The position numbers and the translations under genes were made by a program. The notes beneath the pieces are model-generated. The model ran no database searches. It was not told where the DNA came from and saw only the letters and a program-made list of their open reading frames with translations. From the NCBI GenBank assembly GCA_902783825.1, contig CACZSJ010000068.1, positions 1 to 9,465 of the forward strand: 9,465 nucleotides of DNA, in the 5' to 3' direction. Positions 1-7,176 of the stretch are shown here, piece by piece (the stretch's first letter is position 1; the number at the start of each line of letters is the position of its first letter). This DNA is from Oscillospiraceae bacterium (lineage in GTDB: Bacteria; Bacillota; Clostridia; Oscillospirales; Oscillospiraceae).

Positions 1-504
1 CGGGTTTTCCAATATGCCGAGAAATACCGCAAGCGGATTTACGCGGTGGTGGCCAATATGAGCATCGCCGCCCAGCGACGAGACTTTTTCCAGTCCATTG
101 ACTGCATCATCTGCAATGCCCAGGAGGCGGGGATCCTCTTTGCTACGGATTATACCGACTGGGGACCGGAGGAGCTGTGCGCGGATCTGGCAGATCGGGT
201 ATGCAGCGCCCGCATTCCGTCCATGATCGTCACCATGGGTGGCCAGGGCGCGGTCTATGCCTGCCTGGATGGGGAGCGGGGCGTCTGCCCGGCTAAGCCT
301 GTGCGGGTGCGGGATACCACCGGCGCCGGAGACGCATTTTGCGCCGGCGTGGCCATCGGCCTGACCTACGGCAAGACGATGACCGAAGCAGTGGATATCG
401 GCTCCCGGCTGGCATCCTCGGTCATCACCCTGACGGAGAACGTGTGTCCCCGCTTCCTGCCCGGAGAGCTGGGGCTGGACGTGAAGATGGAACAGCGAGC
501 ATGA
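1..504 (+). CDS. PfkB/ribokinase-family carbohydrate kinase, 3' part (5' end outside window)
   Basis: The frame is open from the first base and stops with TGA at 502-504, giving 167 visible residues, about the C-terminal half of a ~300-residue kinase. The PfkB signature 2 is clear: DTTGAGDAFCAGVA (from about base 313), whose GAGD Asp is the catalytic base and whose glycines form the anion hole. Upstream, NAQEA matches the N-x-x-E motif that helps bind Mg and phosphate. The family phosphorylates sugars or nucleosides with ATP in the cytoplasm. The substrate-binding N-terminal half is missing, so the sugar cannot be named. A solute-binding lipoprotein and malQ follow on the same strand with short gaps, which suggests a sugar-use operon. 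The stop overlaps an ATG at 501, but the next gene is better started at 531. Confidence 0.88.
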   Translation, partial: RVFQYAEKYRKRIYAVVANMSIAAQRRDFFQSIDCIICNAQEAGILFATDYTDWGPEELCADLADRVCSARIPSMIVTMGGQGAVYACLDGERGVCPAKPVRVRDTTGAGDAFCAGVAIGLTYGKTMTEAVDIGSRLASSVITLTENVCPRFLPGELGLDVKMEQRA

Positions 505-516
505 GCATGGGGAAAA

Positions 517-524
517 AAGAGGGA
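517..524 (+). promoter_or_regulatory. Ribosome binding site deciding the lipoprotein start
   Basis: AAGAGGGA ends 6 bases before ATG 531. Two in-frame ATGs lie upstream at 501 (overlapping the kinase stop as ATGA) and 507, but neither has a comparable purine-rich site. Starting at 531 also puts the Lys-Lys and hydrophobic lipoprotein signal right at the N-terminus. Confidence 0.6.
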
Positions 525-530
525 CAAAGC

Positions 531-1871
531 ATGAAAAAATGGACAGCCATACTGCTGACGGCAGTCTTGCTGCTGAGCCTGTGCGCCTGTGGCGCAGAGG
601 ATCCAAAGCCGGGAGAACATGCATCGTCAGCGGCGGAGAATACCGAGCCAGCCCAGGAGGAGACGGCGCCGCTCAGCCTATCCTATTGGAACAATCGACC
701 GGAACTGGACGCGCCTTTGCGGGAAGCGGCCCGGCTATACCGGGAGCAAACCGGCGTGGAGGTCCAGGTACACAGCGTAGCGGCGGAGGAGTACGAGCAG
801 GCGCTGTCCCAAGCCTTAGCGGGGAAGGAAGACGTCCCCGGCGTATTTGTGCTCGGCCTGACGTCGTCGGAGGATTTGCGATCCTATGCGCTGAATTTGC
901 GCGGCTCGGCCTTGGCGGCTGAATCCTTAGGCGAGGACTATTGCCTGCCCGGACCGGACGGCGCGCTGCTGGGCGTGGGCTTTCATTATGAAAGCTACGG
1001 GCTGATTGTCAACACCAAGCTGCTGGAGCAAGCGGGCTATACCCTGGAAGAGGTTTGGGGATATGATGGCTTGTGGAAAGCAGCGAACAGCATCCACACG
1101 CATGCCCAGGAGCTGCAATTTGATGCCTTTACCGCCAGCGGTCTCTGGGACGAGACGGTGCTGCGCCTGACCGGCCTACTGGCCAATATCCCCCTGTACT
1201 ACGAGTTTCGGGACAGCGGGGTGCAAAATACCCCCGCTGCCATCGAAGGCAGCTATCTGCCCCGTTTCCGCGCGCTTTGGGATCTGATGATCGACGACGC
1301 CCAGGCGGATCCGGTGCTGCTGACCAATTATGACGATGCGGACGCCCAGACGCTTTTTGCGGAAGAAAAAGCCGTGTTCTATCTCCAAGGATCCTGGGCA
1401 TACGCTTCTCTGGCAGAGACCATGGATCCCAGCACGCTGGCGATGATCCCGCTGTGCTGCGATATCCCCGGCGAGGCGGGCAGCGGACTCAGTTCCGGCT
1501 GCCGCGCGTATTGGGCGGTCAATGCCGCCGCCCCGGTGGAGATTCAGCAGGCGGCGTTGGATTTTCTAAGCTGGCTGGCCTCTTCCCAGGAAGGGCTTTC
1601 GGCACTGAGCCAGGCCCTGGACGCGCTGCCCTTTCGACAGGCTCCGGAGCCGACCAATCCCTTCTGTGCCAAGGCGGCCTGGATGGAGGCCAATGGCTAT
1701 CGGAACATAGCCTGGTCCTTCCGCCTGGCGCCGCGTACCCAACGCTGGCAGAAGGCACTGGGTGCGAGCCTGGCCCTTTACAGCATGGATCCCAGTGACG
1801 CCAGATGGGAAGAGGTCCGCGCCGCCTTTGTGGACGGCTGGGCTCTCCAGTACGCGCTGCTGGGCGCCTAA
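531..1871 (+). CDS. ABC-transporter sugar-binding lipoprotein (extracellular solute-binding protein family 1)
   Basis: This 446-residue protein should be anchored on the outer face of the membrane and deliver a sugar or oligosaccharide to an ABC importer. Residues 1-20 are a lipoprotein signal: MKKW, a Leu/Ala-rich core, then the lipobox LCAC with Cys20 as the lipidated residue. A Glu/Pro/Ala-rich linker (about 21-45) leads into the bilobal domain. Family-like segments include YGLIVNTKLLEQAGY (about 155-170), the FDAFTASGLW region, the aromatic YLQGSWAY segment (about 283-290) and a C-terminal tail rich in Trp. Length is typical of the family. It lies 26 bp after a sugar kinase and 54 bp before malQ, so an alpha-glucan or maltooligosaccharide ligand is plausible but only inferred. 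No permease or ATPase gene is adjacent. Confidence 0.88.
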   Translation: MKKWTAILLTAVLLLSLCACGAEDPKPGEHASSAAENTEPAQEETAPLSLSYWNNRPELDAPLREAARLYREQTGVEVQVHSVAAEEYEQALSQALAGKEDVPGVFVLGLTSSEDLRSYALNLRGSALAAESLGEDYCLPGPDGALLGVGFHYESYGLIVNTKLLEQAGYTLEEVWGYDGLWKAANSIHTHAQELQFDAFTASGLWDETVLRLTGLLANIPLYYEFRDSGVQNTPAAIEGSYLPRFRALWDLMIDDAQADPVLLTNYDDADAQTLFAEEKAVFYLQGSWAYASLAETMDPSTLAMIPLCCDIPGEAGSGLSSGCRAYWAVNAAAPVEIQQAALDFLSWLASSQEGLSALSQALDALPFRQAPEPTNPFCAKAAWMEANGYRNIAWSFRLAPRTQRWQKALGASLALYSMDPSDARWEEVRAAFVDGWALQYALLGA

Positions 1872-1890
1872 GGGGAAAAGAGAGAATAAT

Positions 1891-1920
1891 ATGGGCCTTC
1901 ACGCCCGGGAAAAGAGTTGA
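1891..1920 (+). other. Possible 9-codon leader mini-ORF ahead of malQ
   Basis: ATG 1891 opens a nine-residue frame (MGLHAREKS) ending at TGA 1918-1920, five bases before the malQ ATG. A purine-rich stretch at 1871-1885 (AGGGG, then AGAGAGA) lies at suitable spacing, arguably better than the site directly in front of malQ. A small stem GGGC (1893-1896) / GCCC (1903-1906) sits inside it. It could couple translation into malQ, or be chance. Confidence 0.2.
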
Positions 1921-1925
1921 TTGCC

Positions 1926-3407
1926 ATGAATCGCAGCAGCGGCGTTTTGCTGCCTATGAGCGCGCTGCCCTCCCCCTATGGGATTGGAACCATGGGGGAG
2001 AGCGCCTACCGTTTTGTGGACTTTTTGCAGGCTGCCGGTCAGAAGTACTGGCAGCTTCTGCCACTGAGTCCCACCAGTCAGGGGGACAGTCCCTATTCCT
2101 CTTTCTCCACCTTTGCGGGCAACCCCTATTTCATCGATCCGGCCCTGCTGGTGGAGGACGGCCTGCTGACTCAAGAGGAGCTGGATCGCTTTCCCTGGGG
2201 TGAAGATCCCCGATGGATAGACTATGCCAGCCTGTATGAGGCCCGGCCGGCGCTGCTTCGTCTGGCCTTTTCCCGGGGGCGGGAACGCTGTGCCGGAGAG
2301 ATAGAAGCCTTCCGCCGGGAGAATGCCGGCTGGGTGGAGAATTACGCCCTGTATCTGGCGGTGAAGGCCCACTTTGGCATGGCCGCCTGGACCGACTGGC
2401 CGGAGGAGGACATTCGCCTGCGCCGGCCGGAGGCCGTTGCCCGGTACCGGGAGCTGCTGGCAGAGGAACTGGCATACCATGTTTTTGTGCAGTATCTGTT
2501 TTTCCGGCAGTGGACCGCTTTGCGGGACTATGCCCGGGAAAAGGGCCTGCGCTTCATCGGAGATTTGCCCATCTATGTGGCGCTGGATTCGGCGGATGTG
2601 TGGAGTGAGCCGCAGTTTTTTCAGCTGGATCAGAAGAACCTGCCCAAGGCAGTGGCGGGCGTACCGCCGGACGCGTTCACCCAGGAGGGGCAGCTCTGGG
2701 GCAATCCGCTTTACGATTGGGACGCGCTGCGCGCCGACGGCTACGGCTGGTGGATCCGGCGGATCGACGGAGCAAAAAAGCTCTACGACGCAATCCGGAT
2801 TGACCATTTCCGGGGTCTGGAGAGCTATTGGGCCGTTCCCAGTCAGGAGACCACGGCGAAAAACGGGAGCTGGCAGCCGGGACCCGGTATGGGCTTTGTG
2901 GGGGTAATGACCTCCTGGTTTTCAGACCTGGAATTCATTGCTGAGGATCTGGGCATCATCACCGATGGCGTGCGTCAGCTTTTGGAGGATTCGGGCTTAC
3001 CGGGGATGAAGGTGCTGCAATTTGCCTTTGACGCCCAGGGTGAGTCGGCCTATCTGCCCCATAACTGCCAGCCCAACAGCGTCTGTTATGTGGGTACGCA
3101 CGATAACGATACGGTACTGGGCTGGCTGGAAACGGCAAGCCCGGAGGATCGGGATTTTGCCCGGCGCTATATGCACATCACCCAAGAGGAGGGCTGGTGC
3201 TGGGGCATGATCCGCAGCGGTATGGCCACGGCCTCCCGGCTTTTTGTGGTGCAGATGCAGGATCTGCTGGAGCTGCCCGGAGACTGCCGCACCAACGTCC
3301 CCGGCGTGGCGGAGGGCAACTGGCGCTGGCGCATGCTGCCGGAGGAGGCAGACGAGAAGCTGGCGGAAAAGCTTCGGCGGTACACCGAGACCTATCGCAG
3401 ATTGTGA
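1926..3407 (+). CDS. malQ: 4-alpha-glucanotransferase (amylomaltase, GH77)
   Basis: A 493-residue GH77 enzyme of the short, single-domain bacterial type. It transfers alpha-1,4-glucan segments between maltooligosaccharides in the cytoplasm, releasing glucose and making longer chains for phosphorylase. All family signatures are visible: GDSPYSSFSTFAGNPYFID near the N-terminus, GDLPIYVALDSADVW, AGVPPDAFTQEGQLWGNPLYDW, the nucleophile Asp293 in RIDHFRGLESYW, the acid/base Glu340 in AEDLG, the third acidic residue in GTHDNDTVLGW (392-396 region), and NVPGVAEGNWRWR at the C-terminus. With ATG 1926 as start, Asp293 and Glu340 fall at the same numbers as in Thermus aquaticus amylomaltase. A TTG at 1917 (three residues longer) is the alternative start; both have only weak ribosome sites (GGGAAAAGAG, 1907-1916). 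It follows the sugar-binding lipoprotein, which supports an alpha-glucan utilisation role. Confidence 0.96.
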   Translation: MNRSSGVLLPMSALPSPYGIGTMGESAYRFVDFLQAAGQKYWQLLPLSPTSQGDSPYSSFSTFAGNPYFIDPALLVEDGLLTQEELDRFPWGEDPRWIDYASLYEARPALLRLAFSRGRERCAGEIEAFRRENAGWVENYALYLAVKAHFGMAAWTDWPEEDIRLRRPEAVARYRELLAEELAYHVFVQYLFFRQWTALRDYAREKGLRFIGDLPIYVALDSADVWSEPQFFQLDQKNLPKAVAGVPPDAFTQEGQLWGNPLYDWDALRADGYGWWIRRIDGAKKLYDAIRIDHFRGLESYWAVPSQETTAKNGSWQPGPGMGFVGVMTSWFSDLEFIAEDLGIITDGVRQLLEDSGLPGMKVLQFAFDAQGESAYLPHNCQPNSVCYVGTHDNDTVLGWLETASPEDRDFARRYMHITQEEGWCWGMIRSGMATASRLFVVQMQDLLELPGDCRTNVPGVAEGNWRWRMLPEEADEKLAEKLRRYTETYRRL

Positions 3408-3413
3408 AAAAAG

Positions 3414-3452
3414 AACTTGCGGCCCGACGCCTTTGGGCGTTGGCCGCAAGTT
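3414..3452 (-). terminator. Intrinsic terminator for the pyrophosphatase gene
   Basis: An 11-bp perfect stem AACTTGCGGCC (3414-3424) / GGCCGCAAGTT (3442-3452) encloses a second 5-bp stem ACGCC/GGCGT. Read on the minus strand the hairpin is followed at once by C then six Ts (complement of A3407-3412), the normal intrinsic terminator form. On the plus strand the following bases (TGGGCTTTCC) are poor in T, so it should act mainly on minus-strand transcripts. The T-run overlaps the last base of the malQ stop codon. Confidence 0.75.
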
Positions 3453-3470
3453 TGGGCTTTCCAGCGCAAT

Positions 3471-3507
3471 CAGAGGGTCGTCCAAAAGGACGACCCTCTG
3501 CGGTTTT
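3471..3507 (+). terminator. Intrinsic terminator for malQ
   Basis: A 13-bp perfect stem (CAGAGGGTCGTCC, 3471-3483, with its exact complement at 3488-3500) and an AAAA loop is followed by CGG and four Ts (3504-3507) on the plus strand. It lies 64 bases after the malQ stop. The U-tract is short and offset by three bases, so efficiency is uncertain, but the stem is very strong. Read on the minus strand the hairpin has no T-run behind it. Confidence 0.65.
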
Positions 3508-3517
3508 GTGACGCATA

Positions 3518-5128
3518 TCAGCCCCACAGAGCTGTGAGCATAGGGATGATCTGTTTCTTCCGGGACATGATCTGAGGCAGAAAGACATGCTGGTCCTTGG
3601 GGACAATGTTGAAGGCCTGCTGAATCACCTCATCGCTGCCTACGAAGAACAGGTGGGATCCATCCAGAAGCACGTCCGTGATCATTAAGATCACAAGGTC
3701 GAAGTCATGCTGCTTTTTTTCGTTCTCCATCACGGCCATAAACTCCGCCTTGCGTTCCAGCAAGTGCGCGGAATCCACGCAGGTGATCTGACTGACGCCC
3801 AGGTTTTGCCCGGAGATGTGGAACTGCTTGTAGTCGGTCTTGAACAGCTCTTCGGCGCTTCTGCCGTCAGAGGAGCCAGCGGCGAACAGCTCCCTGCCCA
3901 GGTCTTCCAGGGAGACATTGGCGATATGGGAAAGACGCTCCGCCATGGCGATATCCCGCTTGGTGCAGGTGGGGGATTTAAACATGACTGTGTCGGACAG
4001 GATGGCTCCGGCCATCAGTCCCGCGATTTTGGGGGAGGGGACTACGCCGTGCTCTTGATACATGGTGGTAATGATGGTATTGGTGCTGCCCACAGGCTCG
4101 TTGCGTACATGGATGGGCTGTCCGGTCTGAATATCAGCCAGGCGGTGATGGTCAATGATCTCCAGAATCTCCACCTGCTCCAGGCCGGGGACGGACTGGG
4201 CGGCCTCATTGTGATCCACCAGAACTACCTGCTTGCGCCGGGGGCGCAGCAGATGAAAGCGGGAGATGGTGCCCACCACCTGATCGTTTTCATCCAGAAC
4301 CGGGTAGCTGCGGTAGCGGCTTTTGAGCATCTGCTCCCGCACATCGTCCACATAGTCGCTCAGATGAAAGAAGGTGATGTCCTTGCGATGGCTGATCCGG
4401 CCAACAGGCAGGGCCAGATACAGAATCCGCGATACGCGCCGGGCACTGAGAGGGGTAGAGATGATGCAGGTGGAAGTGGCCTTTGCCCATTCGGGGCGCA
4501 GCTCTGCACGGCAGAGGATCAGGCACTTCACGCCGGCGTCAATGGCACGCTGGACGATCTCCGGCTGGTTACCGCAAATGAGAATGCTGTCAGGACTGAC
4601 CAGGGCCGGGTCTTCGTAGTTCTGGGGGATGGTGATGAACAGCTTGCCGGATACGCTGTCGACCTGAGTGCTGTACTCATTGACCAGGGTTCCTTCCAGT
4701 ACGCTGATCAAATTGAACAACGGCACGTCGTCAATATGGTTTTCGTACATGGTCAGCATATCGTAGGCGGCCAGGTCGCCGGCGGAGAGCATGCCGTAGA
4801 GCTTACCGTCATCGTCCACGATGGGAACTACGTTCAGAGATTGATCCCGCATGGTCTGCCAGGCAAGGCTCATGGTGACCGATCCGTTGAGGGCAGGCGT
4901 CCGGTCATAGTCCAGGTCGCGAACCTGGGTGCGCATGTTTTTGATCAGCGGAGGCGCCTCCACGCCGAAGTAGTCTAAAAGGCGCTGGGTTTCATCGTTG
5001 ACGCCGCCCAAACGCACGGCCTTGTATTCCCGATCGCCCAAGGCGTTGCGCAGATGCGCATAGGCCAGCGCGGCCACAATGGAATCGGTATCCGGGTTTC
5101 GGTGCCCGGTCACGTAAATGCTGCTCAT
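3518..5128 (-). CDS. ppaC: Manganese-dependent family II inorganic pyrophosphatase with CBS-DRTGG-CBS insert
   Basis: A 536-residue cytoplasmic enzyme that splits pyrophosphate to two phosphates, pulling biosynthetic reactions forward. The DHH-family catalytic half shows GHRNPDTDS with metal ligands His9, Asp13 and Asp15, then VDHNE (Asp305) and DHH at 326-328. The DHHA2 C-terminal domain carries the substrate-binding SRKKQ at 522-526. Compared with canonical ~310-residue enzymes there is an insert of about 230 residues before VDHNE: CBS1 (about 76-124), a DRTGG-like domain (about 140-245) and CBS2 (about 250-300). Such inserts bind adenine nucleotides (AMP/ADP inhibit, ATP activates), and DRTGG-bearing forms also bind diadenosine polyphosphates. 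The start at 5128 is chosen because AGGAGG (5140-5135) sits six bases upstream and it puts the metal ligands at the usual positions; a longer frame to 5194 would run through the promoter. The gene appears monocistronic. Confidence 0.95.
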   Translation of the reverse strand: MSSIYVTGHRNPDTDSIVAALAYAHLRNALGDREYKAVRLGGVNDETQRLLDYFGVEAPPLIKNMRTQVRDLDYDRTPALNGSVTMSLAWQTMRDQSLNVVPIVDDDGKLYGMLSAGDLAAYDMLTMYENHIDDVPLFNLISVLEGTLVNEYSTQVDSVSGKLFITIPQNYEDPALVSPDSILICGNQPEIVQRAIDAGVKCLILCRAELRPEWAKATSTCIISTPLSARRVSRILYLALPVGRISHRKDITFFHLSDYVDDVREQMLKSRYRSYPVLDENDQVVGTISRFHLLRPRRKQVVLVDHNEAAQSVPGLEQVEILEIIDHHRLADIQTGQPIHVRNEPVGSTNTIITTMYQEHGVVPSPKIAGLMAGAILSDTVMFKSPTCTKRDIAMAERLSHIANVSLEDLGRELFAAGSSDGRSAEELFKTDYKQFHISGQNLGVSQITCVDSAHLLERKAEFMAVMENEKKQHDFDLVILMITDVLLDGSHLFFVGSDEVIQQAFNIVPKDQHVFLPQIMSRKKQIIPMLTALWG

Positions 5129-5134
5129 GGGAAG

Positions 5135-5140
5135 CCTCCT
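5135..5140 (-). promoter_or_regulatory. Ribosome binding site of the pyrophosphatase gene
   Basis: AGGAGG on the minus strand, six bases before ATG 5128. It decides between this start and in-frame codons further upstream. Confidence 0.8.
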
Positions 5141-5165
5141 GCTGCGTAATGTGGGATACGGTATT

Positions 5166-5194
5166 ATTATACGAGACATCCTGAGGAAAAGCAA
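5166..5194 (-). promoter_or_regulatory. Sigma-A-type promoter of the pyrophosphatase gene
   Basis: On the minus strand, TTGCTT (5194-5189) and a perfect TATAAT (5171-5166) are separated by 17 bases. Transcription would start near 5159, about 30 bases before the start codon, leaving room for the ribosome site and little else. It lies just beyond the terminator of the upstream operon, consistent with an independent transcription unit. Confidence 0.7.
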
Positions 5195-5242
5195 GGTCAG
5201 AAATCACGCGGTTCTTTTTGCGCTGCGGTTGTGTCGAGAAAG

Positions 5243-5279
5243 AAAAAACAAGCGAGAGAAGCACTCTCGCTTGTTTTTT
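5243..5279 (-). terminator. Intrinsic terminator of the permease-distal end of the CoA operon
   Basis: AAAAAACAAGCGAGAG (5243-5258) is exactly complementary to 5264-5279, with loop AAGCA. On the minus strand the GC core CAAGCGAGAG/CTCTCGCTTG is followed by six Ts, giving a classic intrinsic terminator 33 bases after the permease stop codon. The symmetric A/T flanks mean it could also work on the plus strand, but no plus-strand gene ends here. Confidence 0.88.
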
Positions 5280-5311
5280 ATGTGTTTGCGTTTTGTCTCG
5301 CGATGTCTGAA

Positions 5312-6601
5312 TTAGAGGAACACACCCCAGATCAGAGCGAGCACCAGGGACATGACCACGGGGATGATACAGGTGGTCACGCAGACGCCCCAGTAGGACT
5401 CCTTGTGCGTGCAGTGAGACACAGCCAGCAGCGTCAGAACGGCGCCGTTGTGAGGCAGAGTGTCCAGACCGCCGGAGGACAGGGAGGCGATACGGTGCAG
5501 CAGCTCGGGGTTGATGCCCTGCTGGTTCGCGATCTCCAGGTACTTGGGAGCCAGAGCTTCCAGAGCGATGGACATACCGCCGGAAGCAGAGCCGGTGGCG
5601 CCGGCCAGAACGTTAACAGCAACAGCCTCGGAGAAGAGGATGGAGCCGGGCATGTTCATCATGGCGTCGGTCAGAGCGGCGAAGCCGGGAACAGCCTTAA
5701 CGACGGAGCCGAAGCCCACGGCGCAGGAGGTGTTCATGATAGCGGTCATGGAGCCGTCAGCACCAGCGGAGATGGCGGGCAGCAGAATCTTGGCCTGCTG
5801 GATGTTCATGAGGCAGCAGCAGATAATGCCGCCAAGCAGCGCCACAACGATGTGGAACTTGAACACGTTCAGCAGAATGACAACGACGATGATGGGGATA
5901 AGACCAGCCAGCCAGTGCCAGGAGGGCATTTCCTTGTGCTCGGCCTCGACGAACTTATCGTCCTCAACAAAGTGCAGACCCTGCTTACGGCCCTTGTTGA
6001 TATCCCACTGCAGCCAGACCAGAGCGGGGATACCGACAAACAGGATGCCAACGATGGACATCAAGGGGGCGGCCATGGGGGTGGTGCCGTAGAAGTTGCC
6101 GGGGATCAGGTTCTGGATCTGAGGAGTGCCGGGAACGGTGGTCATGGTGATACCAAAAGCACCGGTGGCGATGGCGCCGGGCAGCTTGGTGCGGGGGATG
6201 TCAGCCGCACGGTAGATGGCGTAGCCCATGGGGTAGATAACGAACACGACGACGAACAGGGAGATGCCGCCGTAGGTCATCAGCATGCAGGGCAGAACCA
6301 CAGCCAGCATGGCGTTCTTGGCGCCGATCCAGCTAACCAGCTTGGAGCCAAGGCTCCGGGCGGAACCGGTCAGGTCCATAACCTTGCCGTACACAGCGCC
6401 CAGCATGAAGGCGGGGAACCACGTCTTGAAGTAGTTGGCAGCGCCTTCCATGTAGGTGGTGGTGTAGGCATCCAGCAGATTCAGGCCGCCGCACAGAGCG
6501 ACGAACGCAGCGCAAACGGGAGCAACCCAGATGATAGAGTGGCCGCGGAACGCCAGGAACATGAGCAGGCCGAGGCCGATAAAGATAGTAATTACGCCCA
6601 T
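5312..6601 (-). CDS. GntP-family permease (probable short hydroxy-acid:H+ symporter)
   Basis: A 429-residue, strongly hydrophobic inner-membrane protein with roughly 12 membrane segments, e.g. about 3-18, 22-40, 98-130, 178-198, 230-247, 251-266 and 405-427, and one hydrophilic loop (about 200-226). Family-like motifs are PGTPQIQN at 157-164 and the C-terminal SSGGLDTLPHNGA (375-387). GntP members carry gluconate and related hydroxy or short acids with protons. Here the operon partners are a CoA-transferase and enoyl-CoA hydratases rather than gluconate kinase, so 3-hydroxybutyrate, acetoacetate or a similar acid is the better guess, as with the GntP-type yxjC beside scoAB in Bacillus subtilis. 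The start is supported by AGGAGA six bases upstream. It is the last gene of its operon, 51 bp after the MaoC-type hydratase, and is followed by a strong terminator. Confidence 0.9.
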   Translation of the reverse strand: MGVITIFIGLGLLMFLAFRGHSIIWVAPVCAAFVALCGGLNLLDAYTTTYMEGAANYFKTWFPAFMLGAVYGKVMDLTGSARSLGSKLVSWIGAKNAMLAVVLPCMLMTYGGISLFVVVFVIYPMGYAIYRAADIPRTKLPGAIATGAFGITMTTVPGTPQIQNLIPGNFYGTTPMAAPLMSIVGILFVGIPALVWLQWDINKGRKQGLHFVEDDKFVEAEHKEMPSWHWLAGLIPIIVVVILLNVFKFHIVVALLGGIICCCLMNIQQAKILLPAISAGADGSMTAIMNTSCAVGFGSVVKAVPGFAALTDAMMNMPGSILFSEAVAVNVLAGATGSASGGMSIALEALAPKYLEIANQQGINPELLHRIASLSSGGLDTLPHNGAVLTLLAVSHCTHKESYWGVCVTTCIIPVVMSLVLALIWGVFL

Positions 6602-6652
6602 AAATTGTCTCCTAAATTCTTATTTTTTTATTTTGGTTGTGCTTCTTGGGGC

Positions 6653-7063
6653 TTAGGCTTTGGGGGGCATAACAGTGGCCATGCCCTTGATGACGACCTT
6701 GCCGTCCTGGTTGGTGACAACAGTCTCGATCTTCGCGATGTTCTTCTCAACGTTCAGCTCAGCAACAGTACCAGTGGCGGTGACGGTGTCGCCGATGCGG
6801 ACGGGAGCGGTGAACTTCAGCTCCTGGCCCATGTAAATGGTGCCACGGCCGGGCAGGTACATGCCCAGAACGGCGGAAATGAATCCGGCGCCCAGCATGC
6901 CGTGAGCGATGCGGCCCTTGAACATGGTCTTCTCGGAGGCTACCTGGTCGATGTGCGCGGGGTTCAGGTCACCGGTGATGCCGGCGAACATGTACACGTC
7001 GGTCTCGGTGACGGTCTTGGTGAAGCTGGCCTGCTGGCCGATGCTCATCTCGTTGATGGTCAT
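6653..7063 (-). CDS. (R)-specific enoyl-CoA hydratase, MaoC/PhaJ-like
   Basis: A 136-residue single hot-dog-fold protein, the usual size for PhaJ-type hydratase 2 enzymes, which form homodimers and reversibly add water to crotonyl-CoA-like substrates to give (R)-3-hydroxyacyl-CoA. The hydratase 2 motif is intact: FAGITGDLNPAHID, with the catalytic pair Asp32 and His37 (Asp31/His36 in Aeromonas PhaJ), followed by RIAHGMLGAGF. The C-terminal half keeps the family's KFTAPVRIGDTVTATGTV strand region. The start has AGGAGGA eight bases upstream. It lies between a CoA-transferase and a GntP permease; no PHA synthase is visible, so handling of (R)-3-hydroxybutyryl-CoA for catabolism or butyrate formation is more likely than PHA supply. 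Other MaoC-family activities cannot be excluded. Confidence 0.88.
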   Translation of the reverse strand: MTINEMSIGQQASFTKTVTETDVYMFAGITGDLNPAHIDQVASEKTMFKGRIAHGMLGAGFISAVLGMYLPGRGTIYMGQELKFTAPVRIGDTVTATGTVAELNVEKNIAKIETVVTNQDGKVVIKGMATVMPPKA

Positions 7064-7090
7064 ACTTTTTTCCTCCTAAAAATATCTCCA

Positions 7091-7122
7091 TACCTTACCC
7101 CGTTTCCGGGGTTGATAAGGTA
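7091..7122 (-). other. GNRA-tetraloop hairpin upstream of the MaoC-like gene
   Basis: In the minus-strand RNA, TACCTTA, a TCAA bulge, CCCCG, loop GAAA, CGGGG and TAAGGTA form a 12-bp two-part stem. The loop is a GNRA tetraloop only on the strand that is transcribed in this operon. It ends 13 bases before the AGGAGGA ribosome site and has no T-run behind it, so it is unlikely to be a terminator. A 5' stabiliser after RNA processing, or a regulatory stem, would fit. Confidence 0.5.
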
Positions 7123-7176
7123 CTTTACGATGATCACAGCAAGTTTATACCGGGCCTGCGCCGCGTGGCACGTCTC

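Noticed and set aside
501..530. Upstream in-frame starts for the lipoprotein (ATG 501 overlapping the kinase stop, ATG 507)
   Set aside because: They would add a hydrophilic stretch before the lipoprotein signal and lack a ribosome site. ATG 531 has AAGAGGGA at six bases and gives a textbook signal peptide.
1899..2807. 302-codon minus-strand open frame
   Set aside because: It is antisense to malQ, whose GH77 motifs continue throughout; no supporting signals on the minus strand.
3707..4978. 423-codon plus-strand open frame
   Set aside because: It is antisense to the pyrophosphatase gene, with no recognisable motif and no ribosome site.
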